The notes under the pieces are model-generated. The model searched no databases, had not been told where the DNA came from, and worked only from the letters and a program-made list of their open reading frames with translations. Both the position numbers and the translations under genes were made by a program. Source: Candidatus Aminicenantota bacterium (GTDB lineage Bacteria; Acidobacteriota; Aminicenantia; Aminicenantales; Aminicenantaceae). Taken from it: a stretch of DNA of 10,398 nt. Below are positions 1 through 6,962 of this stretch, one piece after another. Where the stretch lies: the NCBI GenBank assembly GCA_023135995.1, contig JAGLRY010000092.1, forward strand, positions 1-10,398. Direction: 5' to 3'. Position 1 is the first letter of the stretch. Each line of letters opens with the position of its first letter.

Positions 1-397
1 CCCCTGCTGTCACTGCTTCTGCTTTGGGTAGAGCTTGTTCCAATTTTTGCTCGAGATCATTTTTTATCTCTTCCTTAATTTTTTTAATGGCTCTTTCGAT
101 GTCGGCCTTGTTTTTTTGGCGCACCTCATAGATATATTCCCGCAGCTTGTAATCGTGATAATCATCAGCTTCCTTTTTTTGTGCATCCGAATTAGGCGGG
201 GCTTCACTTTGTTCTTTGTGATTATCAGCATCTTTGCGTAATTCGGTGGCGATCTGTTTCAATTCCTTATATTCTTCGAGGATCTCTCTAATGTTGGCCT
301 TCATAGCTAATTTTGTTCTTTTGTAAAGGAAAAACATAACAACCAAAAGTCCTACTGCGATGAGCAAAAAGATGTAATCTACTATTAATATATTCAT
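1..397 (-). CDS. Membrane-anchored coiled-coil protein, N-terminal part (runs off the left edge)
   Basis: The frame is open from an ATG at 397-395 to the left edge, giving 132 residues with no stop in the window. Residues 1-8 are short and extracytoplasmic or polar, residues 9-25 form one strongly hydrophobic helix (YIFLLIAVGLLVVMFF), and KRTK follows, suggesting a cytoplasmic C-terminal part by the positive-inside rule. Residues 35-60 and 85-125 are charged, heptad-like and rich in E, K and L (for example KKIKEEIKNDLEQKLEQAL), typical of a coiled coil, joined by a polar linker. The sequence AAGGGTGG, about six bases before the ATG, supports this start. An extended -10 candidate (TGG-TATAGA on this strand, at 423-428) lies upstream. 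I do not recognise a family. The overall look is that of small single-pass scaffold-like proteins, and the function is unknown. The opposite-strand reading at 35-241 is its shadow. Confidence 0.72.
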   Translation of the reverse strand, partial: MNILIVDYIFLLIAVGLLVVMFFLYKRTKLAMKANIREILEEYKELKQIATELRKDADNHKEQSEAPPNSDAQKKEADDYHDYKLREYIYEVRQKNKADIERAIKKIKEEIKNDLEQKLEQALPKAEAVTAG

Positions 398-481
398 GAT
401 GCCACCCTTGTTTCTATTTTAGTCTATACCAATGAAAATATTTTGAAAAGAATTTTTTAAAATGAGAATCCATCGATATGA

Positions 482-502
482 AAAAGGGGACAGTCCCCTT
501 TT
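482..502. repeat. Family A palindrome, solitary copy
   Basis: A perfect palindrome with arms AAAAGGGGAC and GTCCCCTTTT around a single central A. It lies in the spacer between divergent genes. It matches, with single changes, the paired copies at 3160-3218 and 6963-7029, so it is a dispersed repeat of REP type. The strong hairpin with a T-run could also end transcription. Confidence 0.85.
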
Positions 503-578
503 CCCATCACATTTCTTGACAGTCTCTCCAAGTACCAAAACTAGAATCCTCCAGCTATTTCTTGTAAGATATGAAACA

Positions 579-923
579 ATGGATTCGAAAAAAATCGCAG
601 GGATTGCCTTTATTGTATTCATTTGGATCTGTATTGCGTGGCTGCTCTTCCCATTGATCACCCTGGATTCGGTAAACATGATCAACGCAAAGCAGTATCT
701 CTACAGGTCTGCCATCGGCATCGGCCTGATGATCATCCTCTTTGGCAAGACTATATTCGATCTCCTGTTTCCGCAAGCCACTAACAGAAGAATCCCCGTG
801 ATCAATGCAGTATTTCTGATCATCTATTCTTTTCTTATGGTCGGAGGAATTATTTTTATGGTTACCCGATTGATCTTGCTCTACATCCGAAACCAGGATG
901 ATGGCATGCCATCCTATTTCTGA
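579..923 (+). CDS. Small three-helix membrane protein, function unknown
   Basis: The predicted product has 114 residues and is mostly hydrophobic. Helices lie at about 7-28 (AGIAFIVFIWICIAWLLFPL), 44-63 and 74-102, separated by short polar loops (SVNMINAKQYLYR and PQATNRRIP), and the tail is short and polar. I chose the ATG at 579 because the longer in-frame reading from 462 would translate straight through the palindrome at 482-502, giving an unnatural leader. The ribosome site before 579 is poor, so the start is uncertain. A perfect TTGACA stands at 516-521, but the only good -10 match (TAGAAT, 542-547) is 20 bases away, so the promoter is doubtful. The gene is divergent from the coiled-coil gene on its left and separated by about 120 bp from the serine hydrolase on its right. 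No family recognised. Confidence 0.65.
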   Translation: MDSKKIAGIAFIVFIWICIAWLLFPLITLDSVNMINAKQYLYRSAIGIGLMIILFGKTIFDLLFPQATNRRIPVINAVFLIIYSFLMVGGIIFMVTRLILLYIRNQDDGMPSYF

Positions 924-1044
924 CCGATCAAACGCACTTTTGAACAAAAGATGTGAGAAATACGTAAGTATTAGAAAGACGCAAAAGAAAAAATATGTTT
1001 TTTTCTTGCTTAAACACATTTCATTCCAAAGAGGAGGCTTACTC

Positions 1045-3159
1045 ATGAGAAAAACTTCACGGTATTTTGTTATTTTATGGGCTCTGGTTTTCATCTTCCC
1101 ATATGTATCGGCAGCCGGCGATACCCAATCCCTGGAAGGTCACTGGGAGGGATCTATCGATATTCCTGGGATGACAATGGATGTCAACATCGACTTCAAG
1201 GCGAAGGAGGACGGATCTTGGGATGGAGACATTTCCATTCCCGTCCAAAAAGCCAAAGACCTTCCGCTCATTGACATCAACGTGGTTGAGAATCAAGTGA
1301 GCTTTGTCATTTCCGGAGTCCCGGGCGATCCGACATTTAAAGGGACGCTCAGCGAGGATGGGACGAAAATAACCGGCGATTTCACCCAGAATAAGCAAAC
1401 ATTTCCGTTCACGCTCAGCCGTGAAGCCAGCCCTGTCATCAAGGCCAAAGACGCTATTGCTGATTTTGATACGATCGTCGAAAAAGGACTGAAAAGCCTG
1501 AATAATCCTGGCGTAGCCGTTGCCATCGTCAAAGACGACGAAGTCATTTTCGCAAAAGGATTCGGTTACCGAGATGTGGAGAATAAAGCGCCCATGACGA
1601 CCGATACTCTCTTGGCCATAGGTTCTGCCTCAAAAGCATTCACAACTTTCACTATGGGAACGTTGGTCGATGAGGGAAAACTGGAGTGGAACACGCCCGT
1701 GCGGGAATATATCCCCTGGTTCCGCCTCTATGATCCCTTTGCCACTGAACGCATGACTCCCCGAGACCTGGTGACACACCGTTCCGGCCTCCCCCGTCAT
1801 GATGCGATGTGGTACAATAACTACACAGCCAGCCGGGAAGAATTCGTGAGGCGCTTGGCATACCTTAAACCCAGTGCAGACCTGCGGGAAAGATTTCAGT
1901 ACAACAATCTGATGTTTCTGACAGCGGGTTACCTTATTGAGGTCCTCACCGAGAAAACTTGGGAGGATGCCGTTCGTGCTCGCGTTCTCGCTCCTCTTGA
2001 GATGAAAAGGACAAATTTTTCTGTGGTGGATTCTCAGAAGGACACCGATCATGCGCTCCCCTATCGTGAGCACAAAGACAAAATCGAAAAGATCCCATTT
2101 CGGGACATCACAAACATCGGCCCGGCGGGATCTATCAACTCAAGTGTGAATGAGATGAGTCATTGGCTGCTCGTACACCTCAATCAGGGCAAATTCAAAG
2201 ACAAGCAGATCATCAATCCGCAGACGGCCCAGGATATGCATCTGGCTTATATGCCAACCGGAGGAACACCTTCCATTGCAGAGATCACCCCAGCAGATTA
2301 TGGATTGGGATGGTTTGTGGATACGTACAGAGGGCACAGGAGGGTTAGCCACGGCGGTAACATCGATGGATTCTCCGCCCTGGTTTGTATGCTTCCCGAT
2401 GATGGCGTGGGGATCGTAGCCCTGACCAATAAAAACGGGAGCCCACTGCCCGAGCTTCTCATCCGGCATGCTTTGGACCTGCTTCTTGGCACCGAAACCA
2501 AAGACTGGATCAGCCAGACCGCAGAGAGGATTGCCAAGAGCAAGGATATGCAGAAGGAGGCCGAGGAGAAAAAGGCAACCCGGCGCAAACCCGGCACCGT
2601 ACCCGCTCACAAACTCATAGAGTATGCTGGAGACTATGCCCATCCTGGCTATGGCGACCTAAAAGTATTTCTGGAGGAAGGCCGACTGGCATTCACGTAT
2701 AACGACATCACGACGCCCCTCGAACACTGGCACTATGAGACCTTTAACGCAAAAAGAGCGGATGACCCCACATTCGAAGACACGAAGCTCACTTTCCGTA
2801 CCGATGTCAACGGTTATGTGGCGGCGTTTGAAATTCCTATCGAGCCTACCCTTGAAGAGACCGTATTCAAAAAGAAGCCCGATGCGAAATATTTCAATGC
2901 TGCTTATCTTCTGAAATTTGTCGGGAAGTACACCTTGATCAACGATACATTCACAGTAAGCCTCAAAGGAGACAGCCTGACGCTTTTCTTACCAGGACAG
3001 CCGGAATATGATCTGGTTCCTGTGCTCGGCGATGAGTTTATCTTCAAGCAGGTTAAAATTGTCAGCGTGAAGTTTTTAACAGATGAAAAGGACAACGTGA
3101 TAGCTGCGGAGTTTATCCAGCCCAACGGCGTCTTCGAAGCCAAACGGATTAACGAATAA
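1045..3159 (+). CDS. Secreted beta-lactamase-fold serine hydrolase with C-terminal DUF3471-like modules
   Basis: The product has 704 residues. A signal peptide covers about 1-24 (hydrophobic core FVILWALVFIFPYVSA), so it acts outside the cytoplasmic membrane. Residues 32-135 form a beta-rich domain (GHWEGSIDIPG, FKGTLSEDGTKITGDF) of the kind found ahead of some exported hydrolases. Residues 150-480 are the beta-lactamase/penicillin-binding fold: nucleophile motif S194-A-S-K197, Y286-N-N288 as the Y-x-N motif, and H436-G-G438 in place of KTG, as in class C-like esterases and peptidases. Residues 522-605 resemble DUF3471 (HKLIEYAGDY) and 621-704 repeat the pattern (YLLKFVGKYT). The ATG at 1045 is preceded by GAGGAGG at 1031-1037, and the longer frame from 898 is rejected because it would bury the signal peptide. 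Substrate unknown: a peptide, ester or peptidoglycan amide is plausible. Being a true resistance enzyme is unlikely. Confidence 0.93.
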   Translation: MRKTSRYFVILWALVFIFPYVSAAGDTQSLEGHWEGSIDIPGMTMDVNIDFKAKEDGSWDGDISIPVQKAKDLPLIDINVVENQVSFVISGVPGDPTFKGTLSEDGTKITGDFTQNKQTFPFTLSREASPVIKAKDAIADFDTIVEKGLKSLNNPGVAVAIVKDDEVIFAKGFGYRDVENKAPMTTDTLLAIGSASKAFTTFTMGTLVDEGKLEWNTPVREYIPWFRLYDPFATERMTPRDLVTHRSGLPRHDAMWYNNYTASREEFVRRLAYLKPSADLRERFQYNNLMFLTAGYLIEVLTEKTWEDAVRARVLAPLEMKRTNFSVVDSQKDTDHALPYREHKDKIEKIPFRDITNIGPAGSINSSVNEMSHWLLVHLNQGKFKDKQIINPQTAQDMHLAYMPTGGTPSIAEITPADYGLGWFVDTYRGHRRVSHGGNIDGFSALVCMLPDDGVGIVALTNKNGSPLPELLIRHALDLLLGTETKDWISQTAERIAKSKDMQKEAEEKKATRRKPGTVPAHKLIEYAGDYAHPGYGDLKVFLEEGRLAFTYNDITTPLEHWHYETFNAKRADDPTFEDTKLTFRTDVNGYVAAFEIPIEPTLEETVFKKKPDAKYFNAAYLLKFVGKYTLINDTFTVSLKGDSLTLFLPGQPEYDLVPVLGDEFIFKQVKIVSVKFLTDEKDNVIAAEFIQPNGVFEAKRINE

Positions 3160-3218
3160 AAAAGGTGACAGTCCCCTTTTCCGTTCACCCCTGTAAAAAG
3201 GTGACAGTCCCCTTTTTT
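3160..3218. repeat. Paired family A palindromes, probable bidirectional terminator
   Basis: Two copies of AAAAGGTGAC-A-GTCCCCTTTT (3160-3180 and 3196-3216) are separated by a spacer containing GTTCACCCCTG (3183-3193). The first copy begins directly after the TAA of the serine hydrolase. The two copies can also pair with each other (3158-3180 with 3196-3218, three mismatches in 23 positions). The A-run on the left and T-run on the right suit termination from both sides, which fits the convergent CpXC gene ending at 3226. The same composite layout recurs at 6963-7029. Confidence 0.8.
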
Positions 3219-3225
3219 CCCCTTT

Positions 3226-3600
3226 TTACTCCCGTTGCTCAAACTCCTGGATCTTATTTTTAAAGTCCTCCCAGGTGAACGCGGTTGGGGCTTTGCTGAG
3301 GTAATCACCGATAGCCATCGACTGCGCCACTTTATCAAATACCGCTCTCCCTTCCTCGGACATTGCACTCTGGGGGCTGAACCACACAGCAAACTCTAAA
3401 TCCATGTCGTGATACATAAGATTCACAGGCAGCACCATGCTCCTCCCACAGTTCGGACAGGTGAAGCGATTCAATTCGTCATCGAATACCTTGTCTCTTA
3501 AATCCGGGTCCATCGTCACATTTACGGATGTGAACACAGGGACCACAGCTTTAAAAAGACAAGCGGGACAGGTGACATCTACTTCGATTTCACGGCTCAT
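3226..3600 (-). CDS. CpXC-domain zinc-binding protein
   Basis: The product has 124 residues. Two paired-cysteine knuckles, C11-P-A-C14 and C48-P-N-C51, match the CpXC domain, a small family in which two CPxC motifs are thought to bind one metal ion. The sequence between them (residues 15-47) is the usual insert, and the C-terminal half (residues 75-124) is charged and probably helical. There is no signal peptide, so it is likely cytoplasmic. The function of stand-alone CpXC proteins is not established. A good promoter lies upstream on this strand (TTGACA at 3654-3649, extended -10 ending at 3626), and only a weak purine-rich ribosome site precedes the ATG. It converges on the serine hydrolase gene with the paired palindromes between the two stops. 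Confidence 0.82.
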   Translation of the reverse strand: MSREIEVDVTCPACLFKAVVPVFTSVNVTMDPDLRDKVFDDELNRFTCPNCGRSMVLPVNLMYHDMDLEFAVWFSPQSAMSEEGRAVFDKVAQSMAIGDYLSKAPTAFTWEDFKNKIQEFEQRE

Positions 3601-3625
3601 GTTAACTTTTTATATCTTCTTTTCT

Positions 3626-3654
3626 ATTCTCACATCCAAATATTCCCTTGTCAA
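3626..3654 (-). promoter_or_regulatory. Sigma70-type promoter for the CpXC gene
   Basis: On the minus strand a perfect -35 TTGACA (3654-3649) is followed after 17 bases by GAGAAT (3631-3626), which is preceded by TGT and so resembles an extended -10. The predicted start near 3619 leaves a leader of about 19 bases before the ATG. Confidence 0.5.
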
Positions 3655-3677
3655 CGGAATGAAAATCCCCAATGAAA

Positions 3678-3717
3678 ATCAAACCGTTCGATATATAGAT
3701 TCCTCATGAGGTTTGAT
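3678..3717. repeat. Nested inverted repeats between divergent genes
   Basis: ATCAAACC (3678-3685) and GGTTTGAT (3710-3717) form an 8-bp inverted repeat with a 24-base gap. A perfect 10-bp palindrome, CCTCATGAGG, lies at 3702-3711 and shares two bases with the right arm. The site lies between the CpXC promoter and the plsC promoter, where an operator could act on both. No regulator is identified. Confidence 0.45.
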
Positions 3718-3731
3718 CCCACAGAACTTTG

Positions 3732-3758
3732 TTGAAATTAAATGCTTTTGAATATAAT
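3732..3758 (+). promoter_or_regulatory. Candidate promoter for the PlsC gene
   Basis: A perfect -10 TATAAT at 3753-3758 is preceded by TTGAAA at 3732-3737 with a short 15-base spacer. A start near 3765 would give a leader of about 50 bases before the ATG at 3816. The spacing is the weak point. Confidence 0.5.
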
Positions 3759-3815
3759 CTAAATACCGATGAAAGCATATGTCCTCACTAACTTCATACT
3801 GGGATTGCTTCAAGG

Positions 3816-4433
3816 ATGAAGCCTTTTTACACAATCGCCTATGTTGTTTGCCAATCTGTTTCGCGCGTCATCTTCCATGTTTCCGTAAAGGGAAGAGAAC
3901 ACATCCCCAAATCCGGGCCATTTATCGCTGCCAGCAACCACACCTCCTTTACTGACCCACCTTTAATAGGATCGCTCATAAAACGAGAGATCGCCTTTTT
4001 TGCCAAGGAAGAACTTTTTCACAAAGTCATCCTTAAAGATTTGATCAAGAGACTCAATTCGTTTCCCGTAAAGCGGGGAGAATCAAATGTGTCCTCCGTA
4101 AAAACATGCATTCGCATACTCCAGAATCAAAAAATGCCGCTCCTTATTTTTCCTGAGGGCACGCGCATAAAAACAGGACAACTGGGCACTCCTGAAAGGG
4201 GGATCTCTTTCATCGCTGCCCAAACAAAAGTTCCCATCCTGCCCATTTATGTCGAAAACGGCGAACGCCTGCTTGATTGCGCCCTGTTCCAAAAAAGATT
4301 AAAGGTGAGATTCGGGGAGGCGATCCAGTACGACGATTATGCCCCTTTGGTCAAAGAGAAGAAAGGCTACGCAGAATTAGCCCAGCTCATCATGTCAAAA
4401 ATACAGACACTCAAGGATGAATGCCAGGACTAA
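3816..4433 (+). CDS. plsC: PlsC-family 1-acylglycerol-3-phosphate acyltransferase
   Basis: The product has 205 residues, a normal length for compact PlsC enzymes. These add a second acyl chain to lysophosphatidic acid to make phosphatidic acid at the inner membrane. All four acyltransferase blocks are visible: N41-H-T-S-F-T-D47 (the catalytic HX4D motif, H42 and D47), F83-P-V-K-R-G88, F112-P-E-G-T-R117 (phosphate binding) and V139-P-I-L-P143. A hydrophobic N-terminal segment (about 5-22) probably associates with the membrane. The ATG at 3816 has only AAGG directly before it, so the ribosome site is poor, but no better in-frame start exists. It ends about 150 bp before the next gene and may be partly co-transcribed with it. 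Some family members acylate other glycerolipid-like acceptors, so the exact substrate is inferred from the family. Confidence 0.93.
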   Translation: MKPFYTIAYVVCQSVSRVIFHVSVKGREHIPKSGPFIAASNHTSFTDPPLIGSLIKREIAFFAKEELFHKVILKDLIKRLNSFPVKRGESNVSSVKTCIRILQNQKMPLLIFPEGTRIKTGQLGTPERGISFIAAQTKVPILPIYVENGERLLDCALFQKRLKVRFGEAIQYDDYAPLVKEKKGYAELAQLIMSKIQTLKDECQD

Positions 4434-4506
4434 CTTGGAAAAAAGGCCTTACATCTTCCATTTCACAAAAAGAGCAACGAATTCAATCTCTCTCACGTAC
4501 TACTAT

Positions 4507-4534
4507 TTGTATCCAAGATTTTTTTAAGCATAAT
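4507..4534 (+). promoter_or_regulatory. Candidate promoter for the second serine hydrolase
   Basis: TTGTAT (4507-4512) and CATAAT (4529-4534) are separated by 16 bases, about 50 bases before the ATG at 4586. Both boxes deviate from consensus, so this is a modest call. Confidence 0.4.
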
Positions 4535-4585
4535 AGAGCTTATATGAATAGTACTATCATCAAATCCATAGGAGTAGGAGCGATC

Positions 4586-6067
4586 ATGACACGTAAGATT
4601 CTTTTAACAATAATTCTGTGTGCGTTTTTTGTAAGCTTTGCCACCGCCCAACAACCAGGTGAGATCAGTTACAAAGACAAATTGGTTATGCCTGCAGGGA
4701 AAAAGGGCGAACGGATCCAATCGATCATCGATACTTTTAACTCAAACAATCCTGAACGGATCCGGCATTTCATAGAAGAGGAATGTTCGGAAAAATTCCG
4801 GAATTATGCCCCCATGGATGAACACATCAATGTGTCTCTCAATACCTTTCGCGAAACCGGAGGCTTGACGTTCCACAGCATCCGCACTTACGTTCCCGAA
4901 CGTAAAGGAGAAACCGTCATCATCCTCAAGGATAAGAATTTTGATTCGTGGCGCTCTATTGTGGTGCGGTTTGCCGATGAGGAGAGCTGTCTTGTAAGCT
5001 TTCTTCGCTTTGGTGATGCCCGAACACCCTCAAATGTCACCGAATCCATCCTCACAGAAGAAGATATCATCCAAGAAGTCAAAGAACTGATGACGCGCTT
5101 GTGTGAGCGTGATGTATTTTCGGGAACGGTCCTGATCGCCAAGGGGGAAGATGTCTTGTATTCATATGCCTGTGGCGAAGCCAGCAAGCGCTTTCACGTG
5201 CCCAACAACATCGATACCAAATTCAACCTGGGCTCGATGAACAAAATGTTCACATCGACTTCGATCGTCCAGCTTGCCGAGAAGGGCAAACTCTCATTCC
5301 AAGATCCCATAAGCAAATATGTGGACGAGTCGTGGCTGCCTGAAGAGATCACATCGAAAGTGACGATCCACCATTTGTTGACCCACACCTCTGGACTAGG
5401 GAGTTATTTCAACGAGACTTTTATGAATGGATCACGAGCGCGTTTCCGGGCTCTCGAGGATTTCAAACCTCTCGTCAAGGATGAGAAACTGGCCTTTGAG
5501 CCTGGCAAGCGCTTCCGATACAGCAATACGGGCATGTTCTTCCTCGGCGTGGTCATCGAAAGTGTGACCGGACAGAGTTATTTCGATTACATCCGCGAGA
5601 ACATATACAAACCTGCCGGGATGACTAATTCCGACAGTTACGAAATGGACATTCCTGTGGAAAACTTGGCGATCGGCTATTATCGGGATCAGGACAGCTC
5701 AAACGGATGGAAGAACAACTATTATCTTCACGTGATCAAGGGGGGTCCTGCAGGAGGTGGATTCTCAACGGTGATCGACCTTCATCGGTTTGGACGGGCG
5801 CTTCTGACAGGAAAGCTCGTCTCTTCAGAATCATTAGAGATCATATGGAAAGATTATTCCGGCGAGTTCTACGGCTATGGATTCAAGCTCGACGACGGAC
5901 CTCTCGGCAAAGTCGTCGGACACAGTGGCGGCTTCCCCGGTATCAATGCCAATCTTGACATCTTCGTGGATGCCGGATACATCACTGCAGTGATGACCAA
6001 CTACGACAGAGCCGCAACACCGGTTGCCAGCAAAATCAAAAAGCTCCTGGAAAGAACAAAAGAATAG
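4586..6067 (+). CDS. Secreted beta-lactamase-fold serine hydrolase
   Basis: The product has 493 residues. A signal peptide covers about 1-23 (LLTIILCAFFVSFATAQ). Residues 30-165 form an N-terminal domain (GERIQSIIDTFNSNNPERI...) that I cannot name firmly. Such regions in exported hydrolases often have an NTF2-like or lipocalin-like fold. Residues 180-490 are the beta-lactamase-like catalytic domain: S217-M-N-K220 as the SxxK nucleophile motif, LLTHTSGLG as the family signature loop, Y312-S-N314 as the Y-x-N motif, and H446-S-G-G449 in place of KTG. It lacks the C-terminal extensions of the hydrolase at 1045-3159, so it is a paralogue of different architecture, not a tandem copy. GGAGTAGGAG (4571-4580) before the ATG at 4586 supports this start over the longer frame from 4421, which would place 55 residues ahead of the signal peptide. 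Substrate unknown; peptidase or esterase activity is likely. Confidence 0.92.
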   Translation: MTRKILLTIILCAFFVSFATAQQPGEISYKDKLVMPAGKKGERIQSIIDTFNSNNPERIRHFIEEECSEKFRNYAPMDEHINVSLNTFRETGGLTFHSIRTYVPERKGETVIILKDKNFDSWRSIVVRFADEESCLVSFLRFGDARTPSNVTESILTEEDIIQEVKELMTRLCERDVFSGTVLIAKGEDVLYSYACGEASKRFHVPNNIDTKFNLGSMNKMFTSTSIVQLAEKGKLSFQDPISKYVDESWLPEEITSKVTIHHLLTHTSGLGSYFNETFMNGSRARFRALEDFKPLVKDEKLAFEPGKRFRYSNTGMFFLGVVIESVTGQSYFDYIRENIYKPAGMTNSDSYEMDIPVENLAIGYYRDQDSSNGWKNNYYLHVIKGGPAGGGFSTVIDLHRFGRALLTGKLVSSESLEIIWKDYSGEFYGYGFKLDDGPLGKVVGHSGGFPGINANLDIFVDAGYITAVMTNYDRAATPVASKIKKLLERTKE

Positions 6068-6074
6068 GAAAGAG

Positions 6075-6120
6075 TGTAGGGTCCGCTCCCCGAGCGGACC
6101 GTTTTTGAAACGGTCCCTGC
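6075..6120. repeat. Family B repeat with two overlapping hairpins after the hydrolase stop
   Basis: Hairpin one is GGTCCGCTC-CCC-GAGCGGACC (6080-6100, 9-bp stem). Hairpin two is GGACCGTTT-TTG-AAACGGTCC (6096-6116, 9-bp stem). They share 6096-6100, so only one can form at a time. The motif TGTAGGGTC...CCCCGA...GACC recurs at 6171-6199 and 8671-8699. The position just after the TAA at 6065-6067 would suit termination or transcript stabilisation. Confidence 0.75.
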
Positions 6121-6148
6121 ATCCTGCTGGTCCACATTCATAACATAA

Positions 6149-6225
6149 GGTCCATTCCCCGAGATTCAGATGTAGGGTCAGTTCCCCGAACTGACCGATG
6201 TAGTGTGCATTTCCCGAATGGATCA
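6149..6225. repeat. Family B repeat cluster: one intact and two degenerate copies
   Basis: The intact copy at 6171-6199 carries the perfect hairpin GGTCAGTTC-CCC-GAACTGACC (6176-6196). A degenerate left copy (GGTCCATTCCCCGAG, 6149-6163) and a degenerate right copy (TGCATTTCCCGAATGGATC, 6206-6224) flank it. Three partial units in a row indicate local amplification followed by decay. The stretch 6068-6381 holds only these repeats and the promoter region of the next gene. Confidence 0.7.
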
Positions 6226-6249
6226 TTCAATAAAATATAAAACCCAATC

Positions 6250-6279
6250 TTCAGGCTGATCTTAAAGATCAATCTGGAA
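6250..6279. repeat. Imperfect inverted repeat just upstream of a promoter
   Basis: GATCTT-A-AAGATC (6258-6270) is the perfect core of a longer imperfect inverted repeat. It ends 11 bases before the -35 box at 6291 and is followed by a T-rich run. It could be an operator for the GyrI-like gene or a weak terminator for the upstream gene. Confidence 0.35.
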
Positions 6280-6290
6280 TTTTCTACTTT

Positions 6291-6320
6291 TTGTCATGCA
6301 CAAGCATTCTGTTATATAAT
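6291..6320 (+). promoter_or_regulatory. Near-consensus sigma70 promoter for the GyrI-like gene
   Basis: TTGTCA (6291-6296) and a perfect TATAAT (6315-6320) are separated by 18 bases. The predicted start near 6327 leaves a leader of about 55 bases ending in an AAGGAG ribosome site. Confidence 0.75.
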
Positions 6321-6381
6321 TGGCAGCTTCCATCTGAATGAAGGGGATGAAAGACGTCTGCTATAAAAAGGAGTTGGGACA

Positions 6382-6960
6382 ATGCAAAAAAGACCAAAAC
6401 TCAGCCTTATTTTTTTCATGATTGCTTTTGCGACTTGCTTGGTTTGGACACAAACTCAGGATCTCGGCCAGTATGAGAAACTGAAAAATCCACAGATAAG
6501 AAAGATGCCAGACAAGGTAAAAATGCTTGTCGTCGAAAAAAAAGGCGATCCAAATGTCATTGCGGGGATGGCATTTTCAACGTTATTCAGCACATTTTTC
6601 GAACAGCCGGGTGTGAAGATGGCCCCACCACGAGCCCGATGGATGAACCAACCCAGTGATCCCAGGCATGAATGGGTGGGCCTCTATGCTCTTCCTCTCC
6701 CAGAATCCGTGACGACGCTGCGATCTCAAGTAAAGGGTGTTAAGATCGATTACTGGGAATACGGAGAGGTCGCTGAAATCCTCCACGTTGGCGCCTACAG
6801 TGAGGAAACGCCTACGATCGAAAAGCTCCTCGCATTCATCGCAGAGCAGGGTTATGAAATCGCAGGCCCCCACGAGGAAGAATACCTCAAAGGACCTGAA
6901 TCAGGCACAGACTCTTCAAAATACATGACGATCATCCGCTATCAGGTAAGAAAAAAATAA
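6382..6960 (+). CDS. Exported GyrI-like small-molecule-binding domain protein
   Basis: The product has 192 residues. Residues 1-23 form a hydrophobic signal-like segment (LSLIFFMIAFATCLVW). C19 lies in a poor lipobox (F-A-T-C), so a lipoprotein is possible but not favoured. Residues 40-190 resemble the GyrI-like/effector-binding domain found in AraC and MerR-type regulators and in DNA gyrase inhibitor: paired beta-alpha halves with the second-half signature H135-V-G-A-Y139, the helix TIEKLLAFIAEQGY, and E165-E-E-Y-L169, where the family keeps a ligand-facing Glu (probably E167). No DNA-binding domain is present. Export is unusual, since most GyrI-like proteins are cytoplasmic sensors. AAGGAG at 6368-6373, eight bases before the ATG, and a strong promoter at 6291-6320 support the start. 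A SOUL/heme-binding-like reading is an alternative because those folds are related. Ligand unknown. Confidence 0.82.
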   Translation: MQKRPKLSLIFFMIAFATCLVWTQTQDLGQYEKLKNPQIRKMPDKVKMLVVEKKGDPNVIAGMAFSTLFSTFFEQPGVKMAPPRARWMNQPSDPRHEWVGLYALPLPESVTTLRSQVKGVKIDYWEYGEVAEILHVGAYSEETPTIEKLLAFIAEQGYEIAGPHEEEYLKGPESGTDSSKYMTIIRYQVRKK

Positions 6961-6962
6961 AA

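Noticed and set aside
482..502. CRISPR repeat or phage attachment site
   Set aside because: Copies are palindromic, widely separated and sit at gene ends. There is no array of regular spacers and no integrase in view.
981..1009. A/T-rich hairpin before the first serine hydrolase as a terminator or riboswitch
   Set aside because: The stem is almost all A-T pairs with a bulge, and no conserved riboswitch core is visible.
898..1044. N-terminal extension of the first serine hydrolase
   Set aside because: It would place 49 residues ahead of a clear signal peptide and overlap the preceding gene. The GAGGAGG site supports 1045.
555..1094. Long minus-strand reading opposite the small membrane protein and the start of the serine hydrolase
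   Set aside because: It overlaps two better-supported plus-strand genes, spans a spacer, and has low-complexity composition with no family resemblance.
2140..2643. Minus-strand 167-residue reading inside the first serine hydrolase
   Set aside because: It is a shadow of a gene with all its catalytic motifs intact on the other strand, and has no ribosome site or recognisable domain.
1045..3159. Antibiotic-resistance beta-lactamase
   Set aside because: Third motif is HGG, accessory DUF3471-like modules are present and the protein is 704 residues. This points to a general serine peptidase or esterase of the same fold.
4421..4585. N-terminal extension of the second serine hydrolase overlapping plsC
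   Set aside because: The signal peptide begins at 4586 behind a good ribosome site, and the extension has no ribosome site and looks non-coding.
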